Positions 1 to 6,654 of a stretch of 8,441 nucleotides of DNA are shown one piece after another. The DNA is taken from assembly GCA_927911695.1 (NCBI GenBank), contig CAKMQO010000103.1, positions 1-8,441 of the forward strand. The letters are read 5' to 3'. The notes below the pieces were generated by a model. It saw nothing but the letters and a program-made list of their open reading frames with translations. It was not told where the DNA came from and did no database searches. This DNA comes from an uncultured Gemella sp. (lineage in GTDB: Bacteria > Bacillota > Bacilli > Staphylococcales > Gemellaceae). The position numbers and the translations under genes were made by a program. Position 1 is the first letter of the stretch. Each line of letters begins with the position of its first letter.

Positions 1-45
1 AATTATTATAAAATAAATTCATAAGTATTAAAGGAGACAGAAACA

Positions 46-359
46 ATGTAGAGAAAATCACAGATAAAGAATTTTTTTGAATTATCAAAAAACTGATAAG
101 GTGTAAAAGTATTTTGACTTTTGGGCACCATGGTGTGGTCCATGTAAAATGTTAGCACCAGTATTAGAAGAAGTTGCTAGCGAATTTTCAAACATCGAAT
201 TCTACAAAGTTAATGTAGATGAAAATCAAGAAGCTGCTGGTGAATTTGGAATTATGTCAATTCCTACACTATTAATCATGAAAAATGGTGAAGTACTAGA
301 AGAAAAAAACTGGATACCAACCAAAAGAAGCATTAGTAGAATTACTATCTAAATTCTAA
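46..359 (+). CDS. trxA: Thioredoxin, reading frame broken by several indels
   Basis: Small cytoplasmic disulfide reductase that receives electrons from thioredoxin reductase and reduces protein disulfides. The active site WCGPC is encoded at 131-145 inside the typical [12 protein letters not shown] block, followed by a family-typical centre with the cis-proline motif SIPTLL. An AAGGAG site at 31-36 precedes ATG 46-48. As read, the frame is broken six times. A G seems lost after the ATG; the T run 72-78 and A run 87-92 are each one too long; a G is lost near 101; the T run 112-115 and A run 303-309 are each one too long. Correcting these gives a normal protein of about 104 residues starting [15 protein letters not shown] and ending [10 protein letters not shown] before TAA 357-359. 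The uninterrupted piece 149-352 starts at an internal Met after the active site and ends in a wrong frame. A possible -10 (TAAAAT, 9-14) lies upstream. Family call is certain; sequencing error is more likely than decay. Confidence 0.9.
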
Positions 360-363
360 TAGG

Positions 364-399
364 AAAAAGCTACGGAACTAATATTCTGTAGCTTTTTTT
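364..399 (+). terminator. Rho-independent terminator after trxA
   Basis: Arms 364-377 and 384-397 pair over 14 positions (AAAAAGCTAC with GTAGCTTTTT, then a G-T wobble and GAA with TTC) around the 6-base loop CTAATA. A run of seven T (393-399) closes the right arm. It begins five bases after the restored trxA stop, the expected place for a terminator. Confidence 0.88.
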
Positions 400-400
400 G

Positions 401-448
401 TAAAGAGAAAACAAGAAATAGCTTGAAATTAAGCTATTCCTTGTTTTT
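401..448. terminator. Two-way terminator between convergent trxA and glnA
   Basis: Hairpin 411-444: ACAAG and AATAGCTT on the left pair with AAGCTATT and CTTGT on the right, with one A-C mismatch and the loop GAAATT. On the plus strand T444-448 follows. On the minus strand the tail reads TTTTCTCTTT (410-401). It lies just past the glnA stop on the minus strand, so its main job is probably to end glnR-glnA transcripts, with a second role as backup to the trxA terminator. Confidence 0.82.
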
Positions 449-454
449 ATTTAA

Positions 455-1792
455 TTAATAATTTTTTAAATATTGATCAATTTCCCAATCGGTAACTTGA
501 GTTCTGAATGAATCCCATTCGATTGATTTGGCTTCTATAAAGTTATAGAAGATGTGATCTCCTAATGCATCTTTCATAATAGGTGAAGTTGATAATTCTT
601 TTAGTGCTGTATATAGTGTTGAAGGTAATTCATCAATACCATTTGCTATTCTTTCTTCACGAGTCATAACATAAATATTACTTCTAACTTCAGGTGCTGG
701 AACTAGTTTATTTTCAATTCCGTCTAAACCTGCCGCTAAGATAGTTGTCATCGCTAAGTATGGATTTGCAGCTGGATCTACTGATCTAACTTCTACACGT
801 GTAGATTTTCCACGAGCAGCTGGAATACGAACTAGAGGTGAACGATTCGAAGTAGACCATGCAACATAGCAAGGTGCTTCATAACCAGGTACTAAACGTT
901 TATATGAGTTAACTGTTGGATTACATATAGCTGTGAAACTACGAGCGTGTTTAAGAACTCCTGCGATGAAGTGTGATGCTACTTCACTTAATCCATTTTC
1001 GCTGTTTTCATCATAAAAGCTGTTTTCCCCGTTACTAAACATAGAAACGTTACAGTGCATTCCAGATCCGTTAATACCAAAAATTGGTTTTGGCATGAAT
1101 GTTGCGTGTAAACCGTGTTTTCTAGCAATAGTTTTTACAATTAATTTAAATGTTTGAATGTTATCGCAAGCTGAAATTACATCATCGTATTTAAAGTCAA
1201 TTTCGTGTTGACCTGGAGCAACTTCGTGATGACTTGCTTCAATATCAAATCCTAGGCGTTCAAGTTCAAGAACGATGTCACGGCGTACGTTTTCTCCTAA
1301 ATCAACAGGAGCAAGATCGAAATAACCACCATTATCATTTAATTCTAAACTTGGTTCACCATTTTCTTTTAGTCTAAATAAGAAAAATTCTGGTTCTGGT
1401 CCAAGGTTTAAAGTATCAAAACCTAATTTTTTCATTCTTTCAAGCGTTCTTTTTAAGTTACCACGTGGATCACCAGCAAAAGGTTTTCCATCTACTGTAT
1501 AAACGTCACAGATGAAACGAGCTACTTTACCGTATTCGCTATCCCAAGAAAATACTAAGAATGTGTTTAAATCAGGGTAAAGATACATATCACTTTCTTC
1601 GATTCGTACAAAACCTTCAATCGATGAACCATCAAACATCATTTTATTATCTAATACTTTTTCAATTTGACTAACAGGTACTTCTACATTTTTGATTGTA
1701 CCAGTAATGTCAGTAAATTGTAATCGAATATACTTAACGTTTTCATCTTTAATTCTTTTAATTATTTCTTCTCTAGTAATAGTTTTAGCCAT
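455..1792 (-). CDS. glnA: Type I glutamine synthetase (GSI-alpha)
   Basis: Makes glutamine from glutamate, ammonia and ATP in the cytoplasm as a dodecamer. The 445-residue protein has the full family pattern: N-terminal beta-grasp domain with [10 protein letters not shown] (52-61), metal ligands E133 and E135 in GPEPEFF, E190 and E197 in the [11 protein letters not shown] block, H246 in GSGMHCN, flap E305 in PGYEAPC, and E334 in TRVEVR. Length matches Firmicute GlnA (about 444). R63 lines up with the arginine used for glutamine feedback in Bacillus GlnA, and I see no adenylylation-site block, both typical of the alpha type. The frame stays open upstream to 2002, but ATG 1792 has a perfect AAGGAG (1799-1804) six bases away and gives the conserved start [10 protein letters not shown]. 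It lies 46 bases after glnR and shares its operon. In this family the glutamine-bound enzyme also stimulates GlnR repression. Confidence 0.98.
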   Translation of the reverse strand: MAKTITREEIIKRIKDENVKYIRLQFTDITGTIKNVEVPVSQIEKVLDNKMMFDGSSIEGFVRIEESDMYLYPDLNTFLVFSWDSEYGKVARFICDVYTVDGKPFAGDPRGNLKRTLERMKKLGFDTLNLGPEPEFFLFRLKENGEPSLELNDNGGYFDLAPVDLGENVRRDIVLELERLGFDIEASHHEVAPGQHEIDFKYDDVISACDNIQTFKLIVKTIARKHGLHATFMPKPIFGINGSGMHCNVSMFSNGENSFYDENSENGLSEVASHFIAGVLKHARSFTAICNPTVNSYKRLVPGYEAPCYVAWSTSNRSPLVRIPAARGKSTRVEVRSVDPAANPYLAMTTILAAGLDGIENKLVPAPEVRSNIYVMTREERIANGIDELPSTLYTALKELSTSPIMKDALGDHIFYNFIEAKSIEWDSFRTQVTDWEIDQYLKNY

Positions 1793-1798
1793 GTTGTT

Positions 1799-1804
1799 CT
1801 CCTT
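1799..1804 (-). promoter_or_regulatory. Ribosome binding site that fixes the glnA start
   Basis: AAGGAG on the minus strand, six bases before ATG 1792. The open frame could be extended about 70 codons upstream to 2002, but that stretch overlaps glnR out of frame and resembles no glutamine synthetase. This site supports the 445-residue start. Confidence 0.85.
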
Positions 1805-1838
1805 ATTTTGTAGAAAATTATTGTAAAAAAATCTAACA

Positions 1839-2223
1839 CTAAAATTTATTCTTTTTGTTGTTATAAAATCTAGATAAATCACCACGTCCAATTGAGCGTT
1901 CTCTAGGTAAACCATTTGGTCCTGCGAAAATATCGTTATGGATAATCTGTCTGATTTGAGTTGTTTCAGCAGGTACTTCTTTTTCGTTAATGATTTCATC
2001 AATAGCTTTTAGACTAAAGCCTTTTGTAAGTAAGTCTTTAATTGTCAATAGTTTATCGATATCGTTAAATGAAAATAGTCTAGTATTACCTTCAGTGCGT
2101 TTTGGTGCAAAGAGTTTTTTTTTCTTCATAATATCTTATTTGTCTTGCAGTAAGTTGTGTAATTTTTGTTACTACACTTATTGAAAAAACGGGAAGATTT
2201 TTTTGTAGTTCTTTAAACCCCAT
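1839..2223 (-). CDS. glnR: GlnR, MerR-family nitrogen regulator, frame broken by one extra base
   Basis: Cytoplasmic repressor of glutamine synthesis and ammonium-assimilation genes. The frame from ATG 2223, with GAGG of its ribosome site at 2231-2234, reads [20 protein letters not shown], then the MerR helix-turn-helix and wing ([20 protein letters not shown], then [11 protein letters not shown]). The C-terminal tail contains [16 protein letters not shown], like the GlnR tail that senses feedback-inhibited GlnA. The A9 run on the minus strand (plus-strand T 2115-2123) is one base too long and shifts the frame after RYYEE. With eight A the product is 127 residues, near the usual GlnR size. 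As read, the only long open piece is 1839-2129, which starts at an internal ATG and lacks most of the DNA-binding helices. Placement directly before glnA with a GlnR box upstream confirms identity. The extra base is probably a sequencing error. Transcript slippage on the long A run is possible but untested. Confidence 0.93.
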
Positions 2224-2259
2224 ATTAACACCTCTCTAATTATTTGTTGTGAAATAAAT

Positions 2260-2287
2260 ATTTTATATCTATATAGTATAATAACAA
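2260..2287 (-). promoter_or_regulatory. Candidate glnR-glnA promoter
   Basis: On the minus strand, TTGTTA (2287-2282) and TAAAAT (2265-2260) are 16 bases apart, which would start transcription near 2253, about 30 bases before the glnR ATG. A competing pair is TTTACT (2301-2296) with TATACT (2280-2275), but its spacing of 15 is short. The region is so AT-rich that the choice is uncertain. Either option puts the GlnR box at 2312-2328 just upstream of the promoter. Confidence 0.4.
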
Positions 2288-2311
2288 AAAAAGTAAGTAA
2301 AATAAAGTGTA

Positions 2312-2328
2312 TGTTAGAAAATCTTACA
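2312..2328. promoter_or_regulatory. GlnR operator (GlnR/TnrA box)
   Basis: TGTTAGAAAATCTTACA matches the known GlnR/TnrA consensus TGTNA-N7-TNACA at every fixed position, and on the minus strand it continues with the T seen in streptococcal and lactococcal boxes. It lies about 90 bases before the glnR ATG, between divergent glnR and the small membrane gene. Autorepression of glnR-glnA is the expected role. An effect on the divergent gene is possible but unsupported beyond position. I found no second full-consensus box in 2224-2453, although Bacillus glnRA has two sites. Confidence 0.85.
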
Positions 2329-2394
2329 ATCTATGAATATGTAAACATAATAAGACCTTTATAGTTATTTTTTATATTTATAGAAGAAAGTATG

Positions 2395-2423
2395 TTTAAA
2401 ATTTTTGAAAATCATGATAAAAT
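2395..2423 (+). promoter_or_regulatory. Predicted promoter for the plus-strand cluster at 2454
   Basis: TTTAAA (2395-2400) and TAAAAT (2418-2423) are 17 bases apart, and TG at 2415-2416 gives an extended -10 (TGATAAAAT). Transcription would start near 2430, about 25 bases before ATG 2454. The next genes have only short gaps, so this may drive the small gene and the murJ-rsuA-pepV run. Confidence 0.55.
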
Positions 2424-2453
2424 AAGGATATATAAAAAAGAAAGGATGATAGT

Positions 2454-2636
2454 ATGGCGATATTCTTATCTGTTGTAGTTTTTATTATAACATTTGTATT
2501 ATTACTAGGTTCATATATAGTATTAGTTGCAAATAATAAAATAAAAAGAAGACGTATGGATAAAGTATTGAAATTGGTGGCTGCATACAGTTTAGTTACT
2601 GCATTAGTATATTGCTATCAATATTTATACTTATAA
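2454..2636 (+). CDS. Small two-helix membrane protein of unknown function
   Basis: A 60-residue protein I do not recognise. Residues 3-26 are a strongly hydrophobic helix (FLSVVVFIITFVLLLGSYIV and on). A basic loop follows, with KIKRRR at about 29-34, then a second hydrophobic segment, about 39-60, rich in aromatic residues near its end. By the positive-inside rule the loop should be cytoplasmic and both ends outside, forming a membrane hairpin. ATG 2454 has AAAGGA at 2441-2446, seven bases away, and a plausible extended -10 promoter upstream, so it looks like a real gene. It is intact, unlike its neighbours glnR and murJ. The flippase gene follows after about 29 bases, suggesting shared transcription and perhaps an envelope role, but that is only position. 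There is no cysteine pair, lipobox or toxin-like feature to narrow the function. Confidence 0.72.
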   Translation: MAIFLSVVVFIITFVLLLGSYIVLVANNKIKRRRMDKVLKLVAAYSLVTALVYCYQYLYL

Positions 2637-2665
2637 AAAATATATATTACAATTAAATATTAAGT

Positions 2666-4299
2666 TTGGATGTGAAAATTTTGAAAAAAGATTCCTTGTT
2701 TAAAGGGACTGCGATACTTAGTTTAAGTTTGATTTTAACGAAAATTTTAGGAGCGGTATATCTTATTCCTTTTTATCAGATAATAGGTGGAGAGGAACAG
2801 ATGGCTTTATTCAATTATGGATATAGTTATTATGCTACAATACTTGAGATATCCGGAGCGGGGACACCTCTTGCAATAGCAAAATTGGTTGCCAAATATA
2901 ATGCAATAGGAGCATATAGTGTTAGTAGAAGAATTTATAAATTAGGTTCATGGTTACTAGTAGTAATGGGGATAGTTGGTTTTTGTATCTTGTTTTTTGG
3001 TTCAGGATTTATATCGGATCAAATTCTTATAAGTAATCAACAAAAATTTACTCCTCAAGATGGTGCCTTAGTGCTTAAAAGTTTAAGTTTTGGTATTCCA
3101 TTAGTTTTAGTATCTTCTGGTCTTAGAGGATTATTCCAAGGTCACGAGATAATGTTACCTTCAGCACTTAGTCAATTTATTGAACAGGTAGCTCGAATCG
3201 CATTTATGTTAGGTGCAACATATTTCATCATGAAGGTACTAGGATATGGAGTAGTTGAAGGGAATGTTAGTGCTACATTTGCAGCTGCAGTTGGAGCTGT
3301 TTTTTCTTTAATTACACTTTTCTTTTTTTTATTCTAAAAATAAACGAAATTTAGATTTTAATATAGAAGAAGATGAAGTACAACTTGACATTTCAACATC
3401 AGCATTAGTAAAAGAGTTCTTCTCAGTTTCAATACCGTTTATATTTATAGTAGGTCTATTTCCAATTCTAAATATTATAGACCAACATAATTTTATTCAT
3501 GGAATGACAGAAATAGGGAAAGCGGATATTGTAGATGGAAGATTCTCAGCATTACAGCTTGTTAATAAAGTAGTTATGATTGCTGTTGCTATTGCGCCAG
3601 CGTTTTCTAGTACATTTCTACCTTCTATAACTAGACTATTTGCTCAAGGTGATAGAATTACTGTTAGCAGTCAAATTAATAAAGTTATTTTGTCATTAAT
3701 GATGATTGTACTTCCAGCATTAGTTGGAATGTATGTTCTTGCTGATCCAATTTATTCTGCTTTCTACAGTAGAAGTTTAGAAAATGCTGATTTACTGAGA
3801 TTTTATTTACCTCTAGCGGTACTGTATTCTATTTATAGTTTAACAAGTATAATTATGCAAGCTGTAAACAAGCAACTATTAAACCTTGCAGCTATTATAG
3901 TGGGGTTAGTAGTTAAGTATGTAACTATTACTCCATTTGTAATGGAATATGAGACAAATGGTGTGATTTTATCTTCAATCACAACTTACCTTGTGATGAT
4001 TAGTATAAACTTAGTTATTATAAATACAGCCGTCAAACTTAAAATTTTTGAGTTCTTCACTAGATTTTTAATAATCTTAAGTAGTTGTTTTATCATGTTT
4101 ATCACTGTTGCAGCTATTTACGAATCAATATTATCAAATTTTGTTATTGAATCAAAAAATTTCAAGTATGATACTAATTATGATTTGTGCAATCTTTGGT
4201 ATTGTTATCTATTTCTTCAGTATAACTATGATGAAATTCGATGAATATTTATTTGGTAGAAAGATTAAAATTTCATCGTTAAGAAGGTTAAGGAGATAA
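2666..4299 (+). CDS. murJ: MurJ/YtgP-type lipid II flippase, frame broken by two extra bases
   Basis: Polytopic membrane protein of the MOP (MviN/MurJ, polysaccharide flippase) superfamily that moves lipid II across the membrane for peptidoglycan synthesis. The N-terminus KGTAILSLSLILTKILGAVY, the block SSGLRGLFQGHEIMLPSALS and repeated hydrophobic segments are typical of Bacillus YtgP. Two runs are one base too long: T 3323-3330 (about residue 220) and A 4154-4159 (about residue 495). With both corrected the frame runs through the loop at 3331-3503 to TAA 4297-4299 and gives 543 residues, about the length of Bacillus YtgP with its 14 helices. As read there are three pieces: 2666-3337, 3504-4244 and 4108-4299. 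The start is uncertain: TTG 2666, GTG 2672 or TTG 2681, none with a good ribosome site. Probably co-transcribed with rsuA, five bases later. Other flippase substrates cannot be excluded, but the neighbours fit YtgP. Confidence 0.9.
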
Positions 4300-4304
4300 G
4301 CATA

Positions 4305-5012
4305 GTGAGGCTAGATAAATTTATTAGTACAACTACGACTTTAAGTAGAGCAGAAGCGAAAAAAGTTATTAAAAAGGGAATATTAATTAACGACAAATTA
4401 ATAAAGAGTCCTGATTATAAGGTTGATGAGATTAATGATCAGGTAATTTTAGATGGAAAAAGGTTAGTTTATCAAAAATATGTTTATATTATGATGAACA
4501 AACCTCAAGACACGATATCTGCAACAGAGGATGCGATTGAAAAAACAGTTGTAGATATTTTGAAAGAAGAAGATCGCATCTACAAAGTATTTCCAGTTGG
4601 TAGACTTGATAAGGATACTGAAGGACTTATGTTACTGACGAACAATGGAGAGTTAGCTCATAGATTGATCTCTCCGAAAAAGGATGTAGTAAAAAAATAC
4701 TATGTTGAGGTAAGTGGAGAATTGAAAGATGAGCATCTGCAAATTGTCGAAACTGGTGTAACTTTAGAAGATGGGTATAGGTGTAAGCCTGCTCGTTTAG
4801 AAATATTAGATACTAGTGAAGGAAATAGTAAAGCAAATATATTCATTACCGAGGGGAAATTTCATCAAGTTAAAAGAATGATGAAGTCCCTTGGAACAAC
4901 AGTAACATATTTAAAAAGATTGTCTATAGGGAGTTTGAAATTAGATGAGAATCTAAAATTAGGCGAGTATAGATATTTAACAGATGATGAATTAAATAAA
5001 TTAACTAAATAA
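4305..5012 (+). CDS. rsuA: 16S rRNA pseudouridine synthase, RsuA/YtzG type
   Basis: Isomerises a specific uridine to pseudouridine; RsuA acts on U516 of 16S rRNA, and that target is inferred here from the subfamily. The 235-residue protein has an N-terminal S4 RNA-binding domain (residues 1 to about 55, starting MRLDKFISTTTTLSRAEAKK) and a RsuA/RluB/E/F catalytic domain. The signature VGRLDKDTEGLMLLTNNGEL (98-117) puts the catalytic aspartate at D102, the same number as in E. coli RsuA. Motif KFHQVKRMM near the end is also typical. Start GTG 4305 is chosen because AAGGAG at 4290-4295 lies nine bases upstream and the S4 domain begins at once. That ribosome site overlaps the last codons of murJ, so translational coupling is likely. 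The frame is intact. RluB or RluF specificity is less likely given the length and the conserved murJ-rsuA-pepV order. Confidence 0.92.
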   Translation: MRLDKFISTTTTLSRAEAKKVIKKGILINDKLIKSPDYKVDEINDQVILDGKRLVYQKYVYIMMNKPQDTISATEDAIEKTVVDILKEEDRIYKVFPVGRLDKDTEGLMLLTNNGELAHRLISPKKDVVKKYYVEVSGELKDEHLQIVETGVTLEDGYRCKPARLEILDTSEGNSKANIFITEGKFHQVKRMMKSLGTTVTYLKRLSIGSLKLDENLKLGEYRYLTDDELNKLTK

Positions 5013-5026
5013 CGGAGGGAAATATA

Positions 5027-6427
5027 ATGACTATTGATTTTAAACAAGAGGTTCTAAATCATAAAGAGGACCTACTTAAAGATTTATTTGACTTATTAAG
5101 TGTACGTTCAATTTTAGGAACAGATATAACTGAAGAAACTCCATTTGGAAGTGGACCAAGAGAAGCGTTGGATTTAATTTTATCTTTTGGTAAGCGTGAT
5201 GGTTACAAAACTAAATTAGTAGAAAATAAAGCAGGACACATTGAAGTGGGAGAAGGAGAAGAATTATTTGGTATCCTTGGACACGTCGACGTTGTACCAG
5301 TAGTAGAAGCTGACTGGACTAGTCATCCATTTAAACCAGAAATAAGAGATGGTAAGATATTTGCTCGTGGATCATTAGATGATAAAGGGCCTACAATGGC
5401 AGCTTACTATGCTGTTAAACTTTTAGATAAATTAGGTGTAAAATGGAATAAACGAGTAAGGGTGATTGTTGGAAGTGATGAAGAAACTGGATTTAGATGT
5501 GTTGAAGCGTACTTTAAACATGAAGAACAACCAGCATCTGGATTTACACCAGATGCAATGTTCCCATTAGTATATGCTGAAAAAGCAAGAGCAACTTTCG
5601 ATCACAAATTGAAATTTGTGGATGAAGATGGAGACTACAATTATAAACTTATTAAATTTAATGGTGGTCAAGTTTTAAATATGGTTATTGCTAGTGCAAA
5701 AGCTGAATTAGTTGGTGAAGTATCAGACATTAAAGAAAAATTTGAAAACTTCTTAGCACAAGAAAAACTAGAAGGTGAAGTTGAGGTAGAAAATACAATT
5801 AAGCTTACACTTAAAGGAAAAGCTGCTCACGGTTCAACACCACAATATGGTATTAATGGTGCAACAAAATTAGCAGAATTTTTAAGTACATTAGGATTAG
5901 ATAATAATGGGAAAAACTTTGTAAATTATATAGTAGAAAAACTTGCCAATGATCCATTTGGTGAAAAATTAGGAATTAATTACGTTGATGATGAAATGGG
6001 AGAAGCTACATATAACTATGGAATTCTAGAGTATGATTTAGAAAGAAAAATTGGGGTAGTTTCAACAGACTGTCGTCATCCTAAGAAATTCGATTTAGTT
6101 GATAGATTGAATGGGATTAACGTAGATAACATAGATATTGAAGTAACAAGTACTAAAGAAGCTCACTATGTACCAAAAGATGATGAATTAGTTACAACAT
6201 TAATGGATGTGTATAGAAAACATACGGGTGATACTAAAAATGATGCATTCGTATTAGGTGGAGGAACATATGCACGTTGCCTTAAAAAAGGTGTTGCATT
6301 TGGATTGCTTTTCCCAGGTAAGGAAGATACAATGCACCAAGCAAATGAATATTTAGAAGTAGAAGATTTATTATTAGCTACTGCAATTTATGCAGAAGGA
6401 ATTTACAAACTTTGTTGTGAACAATAA
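5027..6427 (+). CDS. pepV: Dipeptidase PepV, M20 family zinc peptidase
   Basis: Cytoplasmic metallopeptidase that hydrolyses dipeptides with broad specificity and supplies amino acids. The 466 residues match PepV length (about 470 in Lactobacillus delbrueckii). The catalytic set is complete: H86 and D88 in GHVDVVP, bridging D119 in SLDDKGP, catalytic base E152 and ligand E153 in DEETG, D176 in TPDAMFP, H268 in AAHGSTP (lid-domain histidine) and H437 in TMHQANEY. The two-domain plan is visible, with the lid between about 190 and 380. GGAGG at 5014-5018, eight bases before ATG 5027, sets the start. It follows rsuA by 14 bases and is probably the last gene of the murJ-rsuA-pepV unit, since a hairpin terminator lies about 60 bases past the stop. 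Frame intact, no odd residues. Confidence 0.96.
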   Translation: MTIDFKQEVLNHKEDLLKDLFDLLSVRSILGTDITEETPFGSGPREALDLILSFGKRDGYKTKLVENKAGHIEVGEGEELFGILGHVDVVPVVEADWTSHPFKPEIRDGKIFARGSLDDKGPTMAAYYAVKLLDKLGVKWNKRVRVIVGSDEETGFRCVEAYFKHEEQPASGFTPDAMFPLVYAEKARATFDHKLKFVDEDGDYNYKLIKFNGGQVLNMVIASAKAELVGEVSDIKEKFENFLAQEKLEGEVEVENTIKLTLKGKAAHGSTPQYGINGATKLAEFLSTLGLDNNGKNFVNYIVEKLANDPFGEKLGINYVDDEMGEATYNYGILEYDLERKIGVVSTDCRHPKKFDLVDRLNGINVDNIDIEVTSTKEAHYVPKDDELVTTLMDVYRKHTGDTKNDAFVLGGGTYARCLKKGVAFGLLFPGKEDTMHQANEYLEVEDLLLATAIYAEGIYKLCCEQ

Positions 6428-6447
6428 ATTTTATAAAAATATTTATT

Positions 6448-6456
6448 TGATATAAT
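6448..6456 (+). promoter_or_regulatory. Isolated extended -10 sequence after pepV
   Basis: TGATATAAT is a perfect extended -10 some 20 bases past the pepV stop, with no good -35 (ATTTTA, 17 bases upstream). A transcript from here would start near 6463 and meet the hairpin 6487-6544, giving a short RNA of about 85 bases. In AT-rich DNA such a match can arise by chance. Confidence 0.25.
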
Positions 6457-6486
6457 GTTTATTTTGTAAAAAATAAGATAATAAGC

Positions 6487-6547
6487 AATCTCAAAGATAT
6501 TAATTCTAATTTTTGTATATATAAATTATAATATCTTTGAGATTTTT
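6487..6547 (+). terminator. Long inverted repeat, probable pepV terminator
   Basis: Perfect 16-base arms, AATCTCAAAGATATTA (6487-6502) and its reverse complement (6529-6544), enclose a 26-base AT-rich loop. The right arm runs into T 6543-6547 and then AATTTT. Position after pepV and before the ytmP promoter fits a terminator. The loop is longer and the stem more AT-rich than in the other terminators of this window, so a different role is possible. Confidence 0.62.
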
Positions 6548-6570
6548 AATTTTAGTTAAAAAATAGCATC

Positions 6571-6600
6571 TTGAAAAAAAATGATTAAAGAATGTAAAAT
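6571..6600 (+). promoter_or_regulatory. Predicted ytmP promoter
   Basis: TTGAAA (6571-6576) and TAAAAT (6595-6600) with an 18-base spacer lie after the hairpin 6487-6544 and about 55 bases before ATG 6655. With terminators on both sides this suggests ytmP is transcribed alone. Confidence 0.5.
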
Positions 6601-6654
6601 ATATAGTGCATTATAATTTTTAAAAAGAGATTGAAGAAAGGAGCAGTATAAAAT

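Noticed and set aside
1793..2002. Upstream in-frame extension of glnA to 515 residues
   Set aside because: The extra 70 residues resemble no glutamine synthetase, overlap glnR, and a strong ribosome site supports ATG 1792.
1990..2184. Plus-strand open frame opposite glnR
   Set aside because: It lies antisense to the conserved MerR domain, has no ribosome site, and its composition is that of a reverse complement of glnR.
2666..4299. Programmed ribosomal frameshifting or phase variation in murJ
   Set aside because: The shifts fall at plain T8 and A6 runs with no slippery heptamer plus structure, both need the same one-base correction, and similar indels occur in four other genes, so error is simpler.
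4865..5047. Minus-strand open frame across the rsuA-pepV junction
   Set aside because: It is antisense to conserved coding sequence and to the pepV ribosome site, with no family resemblance.
6487..6544. Miniature inverted-repeat element
   Set aside because: No flanking target duplication is visible, the arms are internal to a short loop, and the position fits a terminator. Other genomic copies would be needed to reopen this.
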